Shown here: in pieces, positions 9,796-18,063 of the stretch
Numbering within the stretch: position 1 is the stretch's first letter
Layout of the letters: each line of letters begins with the position of its first letter
Source of the DNA: Candidatus Giovannonibacteria bacterium RIFCSPLOWO2_12_FULL_44_15
GTDB taxonomy: Bacteria > Patescibacteriota > Minisyncoccia > JACPKW01 > UBA11713
Assembly (NCBI GenBank): GCA_001778905.1
Contig: MFIQ01000013.1
Span: forward strand, 1-38,347
Reading direction: 5' to 3'
DNA: 38,347 bases
Made by a program: the position numbers and the translations under genes
Notes under the pieces: model-generated
What the model was told of the DNA's origin: nothing
Databases searched by the model: none
Seen by the model: the letters and a program-made list of their open reading frames with translations, nothing else

Positions 9796-10806
9796 TTAAT
9801 ATTCTCCCTTAACGATACGAAGCGGGGGGGTTTTTTCTCTTGCTGGTTTTTTCAATTCGGGGACATCCTGTGCAGTTTCGCGATCCAAGTAGTCGTCGAC
9901 CAATTCGCGATCTTTTATTGGTAAATTCCGCAAATCAACTGTTCGAGCTTTTACGATCTCTGCCCAATATTCCGCCGTTTTTATAAAAAGTTCCAATCTT
10001 TTATCTTTGTTGCTTATTGCTTCGACATACCCTGAACGATATCGATCCTCGGAATTAACCCTATTCAAAGTTCGGTACATCAAATCAACTCGTTCGGGCA
10101 TAGGCCGCCGCGGATTTACCCAGTCGTTCAAATGCGCCATTTCGTGCGTTAACACAGAGACTGCCCCGTACCCAGTCTGATTATAAGAGTTCTTAAAATA
10201 AGATATGTTGCCATTTTTCCTGTCAGCTTGGGCAGCAACCTCTCTCCCCTTGAGGCCGTAATGCTTAGGAGCTTCCTTGATCTCATTTATAAATCTGATT
10301 TGTTCTATACTCTCAACCCACGAATGGGGCATGGAATCCAGTACCATATTAATGGGCCGGGTATCAATTCCGATTCTGCGAGCGTCTTCCTTGGGCACGT
10401 TCGGATGCATAACAACTTTATCGCGAAATTTTTCTCGCGCCTTTTCGTCTTCGCCCGCTTTACCAAAGTATCGATCAAGATAATTCCTTCCTAATTTCTT
10501 TTCCAAAAATTTTTCTTGCTTTGCCATCTTAAAAAGTTTTTTTCTCTCTTTGGCATCCATCTCTCCCTCCTTCGCGGCTTTATCCGAGTTTTCTATATAT
10601 TCCGAAATCTTTGGTCCGCCTTTCAATAATTCCCGAACATCTTTCTTAGAGAATGCAATCAAGTCCGGATTCCCCAATGTTCCGGATATAATCGCAGGCG
10701 CCAAAAAAGCCGTAATGGCCTTCGCAAACCTTCCTCGAATCGACGAAACCGCTTTATCTTTCCTTTCTTTTTTCGGATCGCCACTTTCGAAAGAAAATTT
10801 CTCCAT
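9796..10806 (-). CDS. Predicted zinc metalloprotease-like protein (HExxH zincin)
   Basis: 336 aa; VLTHEMAHLNDW (HExxH) with a downstream acidic helix TAEYWAEIVKA; an apolar segment near the N-terminus. Confidence 0.65.
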   Translation of the reverse strand: MEKFSFESGDPKKERKDKAVSSIRGRFAKAITAFLAPAIISGTLGNPDLIAFSKKDVRELLKGGPKISEYIENSDKAAKEGEMDAKERKKLFKMAKQEKFLEKKLGRNYLDRYFGKAGEDEKAREKFRDKVVMHPNVPKEDARRIGIDTRPINMVLDSMPHSWVESIEQIRFINEIKEAPKHYGLKGREVAAQADRKNGNISYFKNSYNQTGYGAVSVLTHEMAHLNDWVNPRRPMPERVDLMYRTLNRVNSEDRYRSGYVEAISNKDKRLELFIKTAEYWAEIVKARTVDLRNLPIKDRELVDDYLDRETAQDVPELKKPAREKTPPLRIVKGEY

Positions 10807-10818
10807 ATACCTAAATTA

Positions 10819-10851
10819 AAACACGGATTTTACTCCGTGTCAGCGAAAAAC
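10819..10851. repeat. Island palindromic repeat copy B
   Basis: aaacacggattttactccgtgtcagcgaaaaac; internal inverted repeat ACACGGA/TCCGTGT; 30/33 identical to copy C. Confidence 0.85.
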
Positions 10852-10855
10852 TATT

Positions 10856-11107
10856 TTAGTATGCCTTGCTGCGATGCATTATTCGATAAATTTTTACCTC
10901 TTTTCTCGCGTCAGAAATTTCATAAAGAATACGCCAATCTCCGACTCTCAATCTCCAGGCATTCTTTGAACCTTCAAGCTTTTTCGTTCCCTGTGGTCTA
11001 GGGCGACTTTGCAAAATTAAAATTCGCTCGATTATTCTTTTATATATAACTCGATCAAGTGCATCTAAATCCTTCCGAGCCCTCTCTTCAAGGAGAACTT
11101 TATACAC
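10856..11107 (-). CDS. RelE/ParE-family toxin
   Basis: 83 aa; MYKVLLEERARKDLDALD...GTKKLEGSKNAWRLRVGDWRILYEI...IMHRSKAY typical of RelE. Confidence 0.9.
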   Translation of the reverse strand: MYKVLLEERARKDLDALDRVIYKRIIERILILQSRPRPQGTKKLEGSKNAWRLRVGDWRILYEISDARKEVKIYRIMHRSKAY

Positions 11108-11294
11108 GTTCCTTTATATATTCTTTGAGTTCTTTAAAATTAGTAGTGCTTTTTTTAATTTTTTTCAATTCCAAAAGATCTTCTTTATTCTCCACAAGTT
11201 CTAATAATTTCCGATATTTCTCAATATCAAGCACGACGGCCTTCGGTCTGCCATTTTCTACAATTATTTGAGGTTTTCCTAAAGTAGTAGACAT
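11100..11294 (-). CDS. Phd/YefM-like antitoxin
   Basis: MSTTLGKPQIIVENGRPKAVVLDIEKYRKLLELVENKEDLLEL; overlaps toxin start. ATG at 11294 preferred over the TTG-extended 11330 start because of the upstream promoter. Confidence 0.8.
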   Translation of the reverse strand: MSTTLGKPQIIVENGRPKAVVLDIEKYRKLLELVENKEDLLELKKIKKSTTNFKELKEYIKERV

Positions 11295-11300
11295 ATTATT

Positions 11301-11330
11301 ATCATAGACAAAAAATCCACCCAAAGTCAA
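11301..11330 (-). promoter_or_regulatory. Candidate TA-module promoter (leaderless geometry)
   Basis: Minus strand TTGACT (11325-11330), 18-nt spacer, TATGAT (11301-11306), then 6 nt to ATG. Confidence 0.6.
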
Positions 11331-11361
11331 ACACGGATTTCATTCCGTGTAAGCGAAAAAC
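11329..11361. repeat. Island palindromic repeat copy C
   Basis: aaacacggatttcattccgtgtaagcgaaaaac; 30/33 identity to copy B. Confidence 0.85.
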
Positions 11362-11389
11362 CGTGATAAACTTTTACTTTTCCGTGAGA

Positions 11390-11836
11390 TTATCCTTGTA
11401 TTTGTTGTTCAATCTTTGCTTTTTCCTCTTCTAATTTAAAGATTCCAAATTTTGTATCAGCTATTCTTCTTTCTAGCGAAGCAATCTGTTGTTTATTTGC
11501 TTGCTTACTTGTATCTACAGCCCTTGCCCATTCTTCATATTCACCCTTCCTATTTGGATTTGTGGAATCAATGGGAGATATAGAACCATTAAGCTTATAT
11601 TGTTGATCTAAAAGTTTTCTCATTTCCGAACGATTCGGATCATCAGGATTTGTTATTGGCTGATTGCCCGGAATTCCTTCCATTGATTTTAAAGCATTTT
11701 TTAAATCGTCCAGCTTTTGATTAGTTTCTTGCAATCTTTGCTCTAAACCACGCTTATCCTCTTTCGATTCGTTTTTAGTCTCTTTGACCTCGGGTTTTAT
11801 TGATTTATCCTCCGGCGTTGGCATTTTTTCACTCAT
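11390..11836 (-). CDS. Hypothetical coiled-coil protein
   Basis: 148-aa ORF with heptad-like charged helices; own candidate promoter upstream. Confidence 0.65.
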   Translation of the reverse strand: MSEKMPTPEDKSIKPEVKETKNESKEDKRGLEQRLQETNQKLDDLKNALKSMEGIPGNQPITNPDDPNRSEMRKLLDQQYKLNGSISPIDSTNPNRKGEYEEWARAVDTSKQANKQQIASLERRIADTKFGIFKLEEEKAKIEQQIQG

Positions 11837-11842
11837 GCCTCC

Positions 11843-11870
11843 ATCTTACTGCCCCCCCCCAACGCGTCAA
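11843..11870 (-). promoter_or_regulatory. Candidate promoter with poly-G spacer
   Basis: Minus strand TTGACG (11865-11870), 16-nt spacer containing G9 (C9 at 11852-11860), TAAGAT (11843-11848), 6 nt to ATG. Confidence 0.5.
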
Positions 11871-11875
11871 GTGGA

Positions 11876-14299
11876 TTACGAACCAGCATGCCTCCTTCTA
11901 ATCTCTTCCTCCACTTCCTCCCTTGGGCGGGCGAATTTGGAGCGGGATAATTGCTTAATATATTCCGCCATCTCGGGATTGCCTTTCTCTGGCGCAATAG
12001 TTTTGATGTTAAACGGCTTTGAGGTTTGCCCATCAACGAGAAGTTTTAAATACGCGTTTCGGTTGTCGATATTCAATAAATCCGGAGCGGTGAAGGTCGG
12101 CGCGAATTGCTTCTCCATATATTCTCCGTCGTCCGAGCCAATCCTAAACGAGCAAATGGAGCCGACGTTTCCGAAAACTGCTTTTTGAATATCTTCTTCG
12201 AGCTGTCCTATGAATTGATGCGTGATTATCAAATCTAATTTATATTTCCTCGCCTCCGAAAGAATCGTCGCGATTGATTTCGTCGTCACATTTTGAAACT
12301 CGTCTATATATAGATAGAAGTCCTGCCGCAGTGCCTCGTCTTTAATATCGACGCGAGATAAAGCCGCGAGCAGAATTTTTCCGACCATAATCAACCCCAA
12401 AAGGCTAGAGTTAAGCTCACCCAATCTCCCTTTTGAAAGGTTTAAGAGCAAAATCTTTTTATTATCCATCGCTTCGCGGACGTTGAAAGAAGATTTCTCC
12501 TGCGCGATTATCGGGCGCATGATATCGTTCGCGAGAAATGTATCGAATTTCGAGACAACGTACGGAACCATATTTTGGAGGCTGGCCTCGCCTCCCGCTT
12601 TCTCCGCGATCTGCCGCCAAAACATATCGACGACAATATTTTTCGATTTGGATAATTTGTAATCCCTAAAAGATTTATCCGCCAATATTTTCTCGATCTC
12701 CAAAAGCGTATTCCCGGATTCAGGATCTTCCATGACAAGCAAAGCCGCGTTCCTAAAATACTGCTCGAACATCGGCCCGCCAGCAGTGGCCATATTAAAA
12801 AGTTTATTAAAAATGTCCAGAAGCTCGTTTACAATCAAAGTCTTATGCTCCGGGAATTTCGGATCATATTCGAGCATGTTGAGCCCCATCGGATACGCGG
12901 TGTCCCCTGGATCAAAATAAATTACGTCTTCCGCCCGCTCACGGGGGACAAGCTCAAGAATTTTCTCAATTAGCTCCCCATGCGGATCGATTACAGCGAC
13001 TCCCTCGCCTGCTCTGATATCCTGCACAATCATATTTTGGAGCAAGACGGATTTACCTGTTCCAGTCTGCCCAATCGCATAAAAGTGCCGACGCCTGTCG
13101 TCTTTTTTAATCCGGACATCCTTTTCTTCTCCCCGAAAAGCGCTTTTGCCAATCAAAATTCCGTCCTTGGGCAGATTTACGGGCGGGGTTGCTTCGCGGG
13201 ATTTCAGCATCCGGACTTGCGGTGCCGCCTTTTTGGAATATGGGAAATGGTAAACCGAGGAAATTTCTTCGACGTTCAATGGAATTGCCGCCCCGGAATC
13301 AAAAAACCTAAATGAAAATTTTTCCGCTAAATCGCGCAGGCTTGTCCCAAAAAAGTTCTGAATTTTGAATGAATTCGCCTCCGGGCTCGAGAATTGGTAG
13401 AAACTTGCTTCAAATTCCTTAATAATCCGATCAACTTCTTGGGCCGTCTCGGCGGAGACTATCAGGCGAATATTTGCATAATAAATAGTTTTCGACGATT
13501 TCTCTTCGAGTAGTTTGACAAGTTCTTCATCATAGACAATTGGCTTATTTTTTTCCTCCGGGCGCAAATGCTTGGGAGTTTTGAAAGTATCAATTGTCGT
13601 CTCAGCAATATTCCTTTCCCCCAGCGCCTCTTTTCGAGGAGTTCCTTTCTTCAAGCGCTCGATGATTTTATGGATTGGCTCCGCGAGTTTTTCGCCTCCC
13701 GAGCGTAAAACAATCTGCAGGGCCGCCCCTTCCCCATATTCCTTAATTTTCGAAAATGCCGAGGTTATGGTCTCAACCGGATCGGACTCAATTTTTTGGT
13801 AAGTTTTTATCGGCAGGAAATTATTTTTCTCGAGAGTAAGCGTCGCTCCGCGGGAAACGCCAGACGGATGGAAAATATTGTAATCTTGGACTTTCTCGAC
13901 TTTCGCTTCCGGGAATGCTCCATGCAACTGGGATTGCAGAAGATTTTCGAATTTCCTCGAGAAGGCGATATAGAAAAAAATCTCCGAACCGTCATTATGC
14001 GCTGCAAGCTCCAACGCAAAAGACGGCGCGCCGCCAAAAAGCCTGAAAAAACTTTCGTCCTTCATTCCGGAAAGGCCAATCAGAAATTTTTCCATCTGGG
14101 CGATAAAATTTTTTCTAGCCTCGTTGGGATTTTCTTTTTCATCCGGCCTTGATTCCGGTATGGATACCAAAAAAAGCTGGAGGGATAAACTCGAGGATAC
14201 GTTATGAATCTTTAAGCGCCTTAAATAAAAATAGAAAACTATCAAAACCGGCAAGGCCCCGAAAAATAAAACTGCAAGAAAAAATTCCCAGAAACTCAT
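11876..14299 (-). CDS. TraD/VirB4-like type IV secretion/conjugation ATPase (membrane-anchored)
   Basis: 807 aa; N-terminal TM; Walker A GQTGTGKSVLLQNMIVQD; VIDPHGELIEKIL; Walker B-like FYLYIDEFQNV; typical of the TraG/TraD/DUF87 superfamily. Confidence 0.9.
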   Translation of the reverse strand: MSFWEFFLAVLFFGALPVLIVFYFYLRRLKIHNVSSSLSLQLFLVSIPESRPDEKENPNEARKNFIAQMEKFLIGLSGMKDESFFRLFGGAPSFALELAAHNDGSEIFFYIAFSRKFENLLQSQLHGAFPEAKVEKVQDYNIFHPSGVSRGATLTLEKNNFLPIKTYQKIESDPVETITSAFSKIKEYGEGAALQIVLRSGGEKLAEPIHKIIERLKKGTPRKEALGERNIAETTIDTFKTPKHLRPEEKNKPIVYDEELVKLLEEKSSKTIYYANIRLIVSAETAQEVDRIIKEFEASFYQFSSPEANSFKIQNFFGTSLRDLAEKFSFRFFDSGAAIPLNVEEISSVYHFPYSKKAAPQVRMLKSREATPPVNLPKDGILIGKSAFRGEEKDVRIKKDDRRRHFYAIGQTGTGKSVLLQNMIVQDIRAGEGVAVIDPHGELIEKILELVPRERAEDVIYFDPGDTAYPMGLNMLEYDPKFPEHKTLIVNELLDIFNKLFNMATAGGPMFEQYFRNAALLVMEDPESGNTLLEIEKILADKSFRDYKLSKSKNIVVDMFWRQIAEKAGGEASLQNMVPYVVSKFDTFLANDIMRPIIAQEKSSFNVREAMDNKKILLLNLSKGRLGELNSSLLGLIMVGKILLAALSRVDIKDEALRQDFYLYIDEFQNVTTKSIATILSEARKYKLDLIITHQFIGQLEEDIQKAVFGNVGSICSFRIGSDDGEYMEKQFAPTFTAPDLLNIDNRNAYLKLLVDGQTSKPFNIKTIAPEKGNPEMAEYIKQLSRSKFARPREEVEEEIRRRHAGS

Positions 14300-14688
14300 T
14301 TCAATTTTCGCGCATCCTGAAGTTTTTGATAATAACGATCCGCTAAAGTATCGTGGAACTCGTCTATGATGTGCGGATTTTTGAAAGATTCCGCGACTTT
14401 CAAGGCCGAGGCGAGATTTTTTGCGAGGGCGATATTTACGAGCTCATTGATTATCTCGTGGTGTTTTTTCTCCTCAAGCTCTCCCGCTTTTTTCTTGGCA
14501 TCATCGTCCGAAAGGCTTGGCGTTGGAGCTGGGGGCGGTGTCGGCGCTTGCGGGGCTTCTTTTATAATGTCTTTGACAACCTCGCGTTCTTCTTTCGCTT
14601 CCATTCCCCCTCCCGCAAGCTCGCGCTTTTTTGCCTCAAGCTGCCCCTCGAGCCATTTTATATCTTCATGTATCCCTTCCTGCGCCAT
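14296..14688 (-). CDS. Hypothetical coiled-coil/Pro-rich protein translationally coupled to the ATPase
   Basis: 130 aa; overlaps ATPase start by 4 nt (ATGA); PQAPTPPPAPTPS linker. Confidence 0.7.
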   Translation of the reverse strand: MAQEGIHEDIKWLEGQLEAKKRELAGGGMEAKEEREVVKDIIKEAPQAPTPPPAPTPSLSDDDAKKKAGELEEKKHHEIINELVNIALAKNLASALKVAESFKNPHIIDEFHDTLADRYYQKLQDARKLK

Positions 14689-14715
14689 GCATTTATTTTA
14701 GCATGGCGAGAAATC

Positions 14716-14748
14716 TTTCCGAAGTTCGCCTTCGGAAAACTTCGGAAA
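14716..14748. terminator. Intergenic hairpin (tttccgaagtt/aacttcggaaa)
   Basis: 11-bp inverted repeat with 11-nt loop; only a weak T tract. Confidence 0.4.
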
Positions 14749-14771
14749 ATCATCTTTTTCAAAATATTTTA

Positions 14772-15767
14772 TCACCGCAATTCTTGCCTCTTGAGTCGCG
14801 CCTCATCTTCAGCTTCTTCAATGGTTTTTTTCTCGTTAGAATTTAATAGATCGCCTTCGTTCACTTCGTTTCTATTTCCGGTCGTCCCACTAATTTTAAC
14901 TTCCATGCTTGTTATGTATAGCAGTTTTTCTTTTCCGGGATTTTCTACGGCGGCAGTATTAATATCCCACCCGAGTTTCAAATGCATCTTGCTACCTTTT
15001 TCAATATACCTTTTCACTTCGTGCGAGTGTGTCATGGTATATTCAATTTTTGAAGCTAGAAGTTTTTTGGCTAACTCTCCATTTTTTGCTTCCCCAAATT
15101 TAGAATCCTCGGTTGCATGCTGAACTGTTTTTTCGATAAATTTATCTACAGCTTTCTCTCGAGCTTCTTTTAGCTTTTCTTCATCTGCTTCTCCTTCCAA
15201 AGATTCTTCAACATAGTCATCCAAAATTTTATCATTCACCTCAACACTATTCGAATCTTCTTCTCCTTCTTTCATTTCCCTCTCTGGAACTTCCAAATAT
15301 TGCCGCTCGAGCTTCACAATGTATACACTTTCCTTCACTAACCTTTTCTCGGCATCTTCAAGAGCTCTTTGGCGTGCAGTTATTTCATTATTGGGGGAAA
15401 ACGCCTTAGATTCACGCAACTCTCTCAACTCTTTAAGAGAGTTTTCTACTTCTTCTCTAAGTTTTTCATTTCTTTCAGTAAGATCTGCAAGTTTGTTGCG
15501 CTCTTCATTTAAGCTTGCTAACTCTTTATCTTTTGGGCTTTCTGGTTTTTCTTCGACAGTTTCTCCTCTTTCAATCTTTCTTACATCTTCAAATGTTCCA
15601 GGAGCGTCAAGCGTATCATGTACGGATTCATTTTTACTTGCTTTATTGTTCTGTTCCTCCAAAAGCTCAGCGTAACGAGGCCTTCCTTGCTCGTCGAAAA
15701 CATCCTGTGCATCTCCCTGTTCCTTTTGGATTTTTGCTACCTCTTCTGACGACAATGGTTTTTCCAT
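14772..15767 (-). CDS. Hypothetical coiled-coil protein
   Basis: 331 aa, highly charged, no TM; within the ftsA-ftsZ island. Confidence 0.7.
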   Translation of the reverse strand: MEKPLSSEEVAKIQKEQGDAQDVFDEQGRPRYAELLEEQNNKASKNESVHDTLDAPGTFEDVRKIERGETVEEKPESPKDKELASLNEERNKLADLTERNEKLREEVENSLKELRELRESKAFSPNNEITARQRALEDAEKRLVKESVYIVKLERQYLEVPEREMKEGEEDSNSVEVNDKILDDYVEESLEGEADEEKLKEAREKAVDKFIEKTVQHATEDSKFGEAKNGELAKKLLASKIEYTMTHSHEVKRYIEKGSKMHLKLGWDINTAAVENPGKEKLLYITSMEVKISGTTGNRNEVNEGDLLNSNEKKTIEEAEDEARLKRQELR

Positions 15768-15775
15768 ACTCGTAT

Positions 15776-16045
15776 TTAAACTTCCGTATTAAGCTTTTCT
15801 CTAATAATCTTTTTCATGCGGTCGTGTTCCGCCTTCATAGTTACCCAATCTAAAGTCTGCCTCAAAAGTTCGGGAAATTCGTCTCTGCTTGGTTTTTTAC
15901 TTAGTTCTTCGCTTACCCTATTAAGATCCCCGCTTACCCCGTTAAGCTTATCTGTAATATTATCGAGCTTTTTCTCTACGTTCACATGGTCGTCCGCCGT
16001 GGCGAATACTTTCTGCATTTTTTGGATATCCTTGTCTGTGATCAT
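15776..16045 (-). CDS. Hypothetical small protein
   Basis: 89 aa; VEKKLDNITDKLNGVSGDLNRVSEELSKKPSRDEFPELL helical repeat. Confidence 0.65.
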   Translation of the reverse strand: MITDKDIQKMQKVFATADDHVNVEKKLDNITDKLNGVSGDLNRVSEELSKKPSRDEFPELLRQTLDWVTMKAEHDRMKKIIREKLNTEV

Positions 16046-16057
16046 TGATATATTATA

Positions 16058-17224
16058 CTACGGGATCAGCGATCTTAGCCACGCGGAGATTTTTTGCCTA
16101 AGTATAGACGGGGATTTTATGGATTTTGCCGATGCGGTTTCTTTATCCAAAACCAAGAGCGCGGCGCCCACGGCCGTCGCCCAAACCGGGTCCTGAATGC
16201 GGTGCCCGGTATCCAAGTCTGCAAACTTCCCCTTGCCCGAAGGCAGGCGCAAAATATTTTTCGAAAATTCGTCAATCCCGACTATCTTCGCGGACCCCCC
16301 CGCCAAAACAACTCCCCCGGGCAGGAGCCCCTGCCTCCCGATTTTTTTCAAATGGTTTTCAACAAGCTCGAACATATCTTCCAATCTTGCCTCGACTATA
16401 TTTTGAAATTTATTTTTCGATTTTGAATTTTCTTCGGGCAGCCTCATAGTTGTTTTTATCTCCTCGGCGCTGTCCAGGCCTACCTGAAATCCAAGCGCGA
16501 TATCGTTCGTAATATGGGCACCGCCAAAAGGAAATACCGCAATCGAAAAGGGAAGATTTTCTTCCATAACCGCGAGATCAGTCGTCTCCGCTCCAATATC
16601 AAGCGCCAAAGCTCCGGCCTCGCGCTGTCGCGGGGTAAGGATTGCGCGTGCGGAGGCAAGCGGGGCTGGGATAACGTCGTTTATAGCAACTCCGACTTCC
16701 TCGACAACGGATACCATTTCGCGCAAAGGCTTTAATAAAGAAGTGACAAATAAAACTTCCGCTTCCAGATTTTCTCCCTTCATCCCCAAAGGGTCCCGCA
16801 TTATCATCTCCGAATCTACGGAATAGTTAAGGCCGAACGTGTCCAGAATTTCTCTATTTTGAAGATCCCTCGAAGAGGGCCGAGCCTGCGCCATAACGCG
16901 TTCAACATCGTATGTTCCAACTTCCCCGGAGGCCTGCGCGACAGCAACTCGCGCCCTTACTTTGGATGCGCCCAAAGCCGGAGTCCCGAAAGTTAAATAT
17001 GCTTCTTTGAACGGGATCCCGGAAAAACGCTCCACTTCCGAAACCGCCATTCTAATTTTTTTAGCGAGAAGATCGGGGTTGCTAACCATTCCTCTGCGAA
17101 CTCCCTCGGCCGGAACTGCGGCTGCGCCCAAAATATGTATCCCTGTATCCGATTTTCTCTCCGCCGCCAAAGCTTTAACGCTCTTTGAGCCTATATCCAA
17201 AATATGCACTATATTCCTCGGCAT
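16058..17224 (-). CDS. ftsA: Cell division protein FtsA
   Basis: ILDIGSKSVKALAAER, ALALDIGAETTDLAVMEE, GGVVLAGGSAKIVGIDEF; C-terminal amphipathic helix ILRQKISAWLRSLIP. Confidence 0.95.
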   Translation of the reverse strand: MPRNIVHILDIGSKSVKALAAERKSDTGIHILGAAAVPAEGVRRGMVSNPDLLAKKIRMAVSEVERFSGIPFKEAYLTFGTPALGASKVRARVAVAQASGEVGTYDVERVMAQARPSSRDLQNREILDTFGLNYSVDSEMIMRDPLGMKGENLEAEVLFVTSLLKPLREMVSVVEEVGVAINDVIPAPLASARAILTPRQREAGALALDIGAETTDLAVMEENLPFSIAVFPFGGAHITNDIALGFQVGLDSAEEIKTTMRLPEENSKSKNKFQNIVEARLEDMFELVENHLKKIGRQGLLPGGVVLAGGSAKIVGIDEFSKNILRLPSGKGKFADLDTGHRIQDPVWATAVGAALLVLDKETASAKSIKSPSILRQKISAWLRSLIP

Positions 17225-17559
17225 AGTTTTTTCTCCATTATCTCCATGCCTCGGCTATGGGTAAATCCCTGAAGATGCAAAAGCCCGTGGACGTATAAAG
17301 CCCAAAGGTGGTCTCGAAAGCTTCTATTATACAAAGGGGCTTCCTTTTTTATTAAATTCGGCTCGAGAAAAATTTGCCCTTGTGCACCCGAGAGATTAAA
17401 TGATAGAACGTTGGTATTTTTTCTATAAATTTTTTTTATCATGGCGGGGGTCGCAAATATTACTTCAAGATCATACTTTCCCCCTAAAACTTTTTCCATC
17501 ATGGCGTGATAAGGGAATCTTGGTATCTTCGCTTTACTTATTTTAACAATAGAAAGCAT
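17209..17559 (-). CDS. ybeY: Endoribonuclease YbeY-like (divergent)
   Basis: YRKNTNVLSFN and HGLLHLQGFTH metal-binding motif (variant of HGxLHLxGxDH). Confidence 0.8.
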   Translation of the reverse strand: MLSIVKISKAKIPRFPYHAMMEKVLGGKYDLEVIFATPAMIKKIYRKNTNVLSFNLSGAQGQIFLEPNLIKKEAPLYNRSFRDHLWALYVHGLLHLQGFTHSRGMEIMEKKLCRGI

Positions 17560-18017
17560 TAAAGAGAACCCAAAAGCTTCTTCAGCGCTGCCGAAACCCT
17601 GTCTCCGGAAGCTTTCCCCTTCAAAATCGGCATCGAGGCCTTCATTACTTTCGCAAAATCCTTCTCTCTTGTTGCCCCTGCTTCCCTGATACCATCCTTT
17701 AAAATGCGTTCGAGGTCTTCATCCGAAATCTCGGCAGGCAAATATACCTTTAGTATCTCCATCTCGGCCTTCTCCTTTTCTGCGAGCTCCGTCCGCCCTG
17801 CTTTTGTAAATTCTTCTATCGAGTCTTTGCGTTTTTTTGCTTCGCTTTTTATGACGTCTCCTATTTCCTCATCCGAAAGGCCAGCGTCCTTTTTTAAGAG
17901 CTGTATCTCTTTATTTTTTATGGCACTTTGGACCATTCGAAGAGTTGACACCTTAAGGGCTTCACCCGCTTTCATAGCGATCTTTATCTCCTCCTCGATT
18001 TTTTTTGCTAATGTCAT
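17559..18017 (-). CDS. GatB/YqeY domain protein
   Basis: LAKKIEEEIKIAMKAGEALKVSTLRMVQSAIKNKEI...KASGDRVSAALKKLL typical of YqeY. Confidence 0.95.
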   Translation of the reverse strand: MTLAKKIEEEIKIAMKAGEALKVSTLRMVQSAIKNKEIQLLKKDAGLSDEEIGDVIKSEAKKRKDSIEEFTKAGRTELAEKEKAEMEILKVYLPAEISDEDLERILKDGIREAGATREKDFAKVMKASMPILKGKASGDRVSAALKKLLGSL

Positions 18018-18063
18018 AATGCTAATCTACAAATTATATTCGAATGATGCAAATTGGTTCATA

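Noticed and set aside
9824-9836. Programmed -1 frameshift (A AAA AAC-type slippery site) at the zincin 3' end
   Set aside because: In the coding frame the codons are GAA AAA ACC, not the X XXY YYZ phase required; kept only as a homopolymer note.
14353-15123. 256-aa plus-strand ORF
   Set aside because: Phe/Leu/Arg-rich antisense shadow of charged coiled-coil genes; crosses several gene boundaries.
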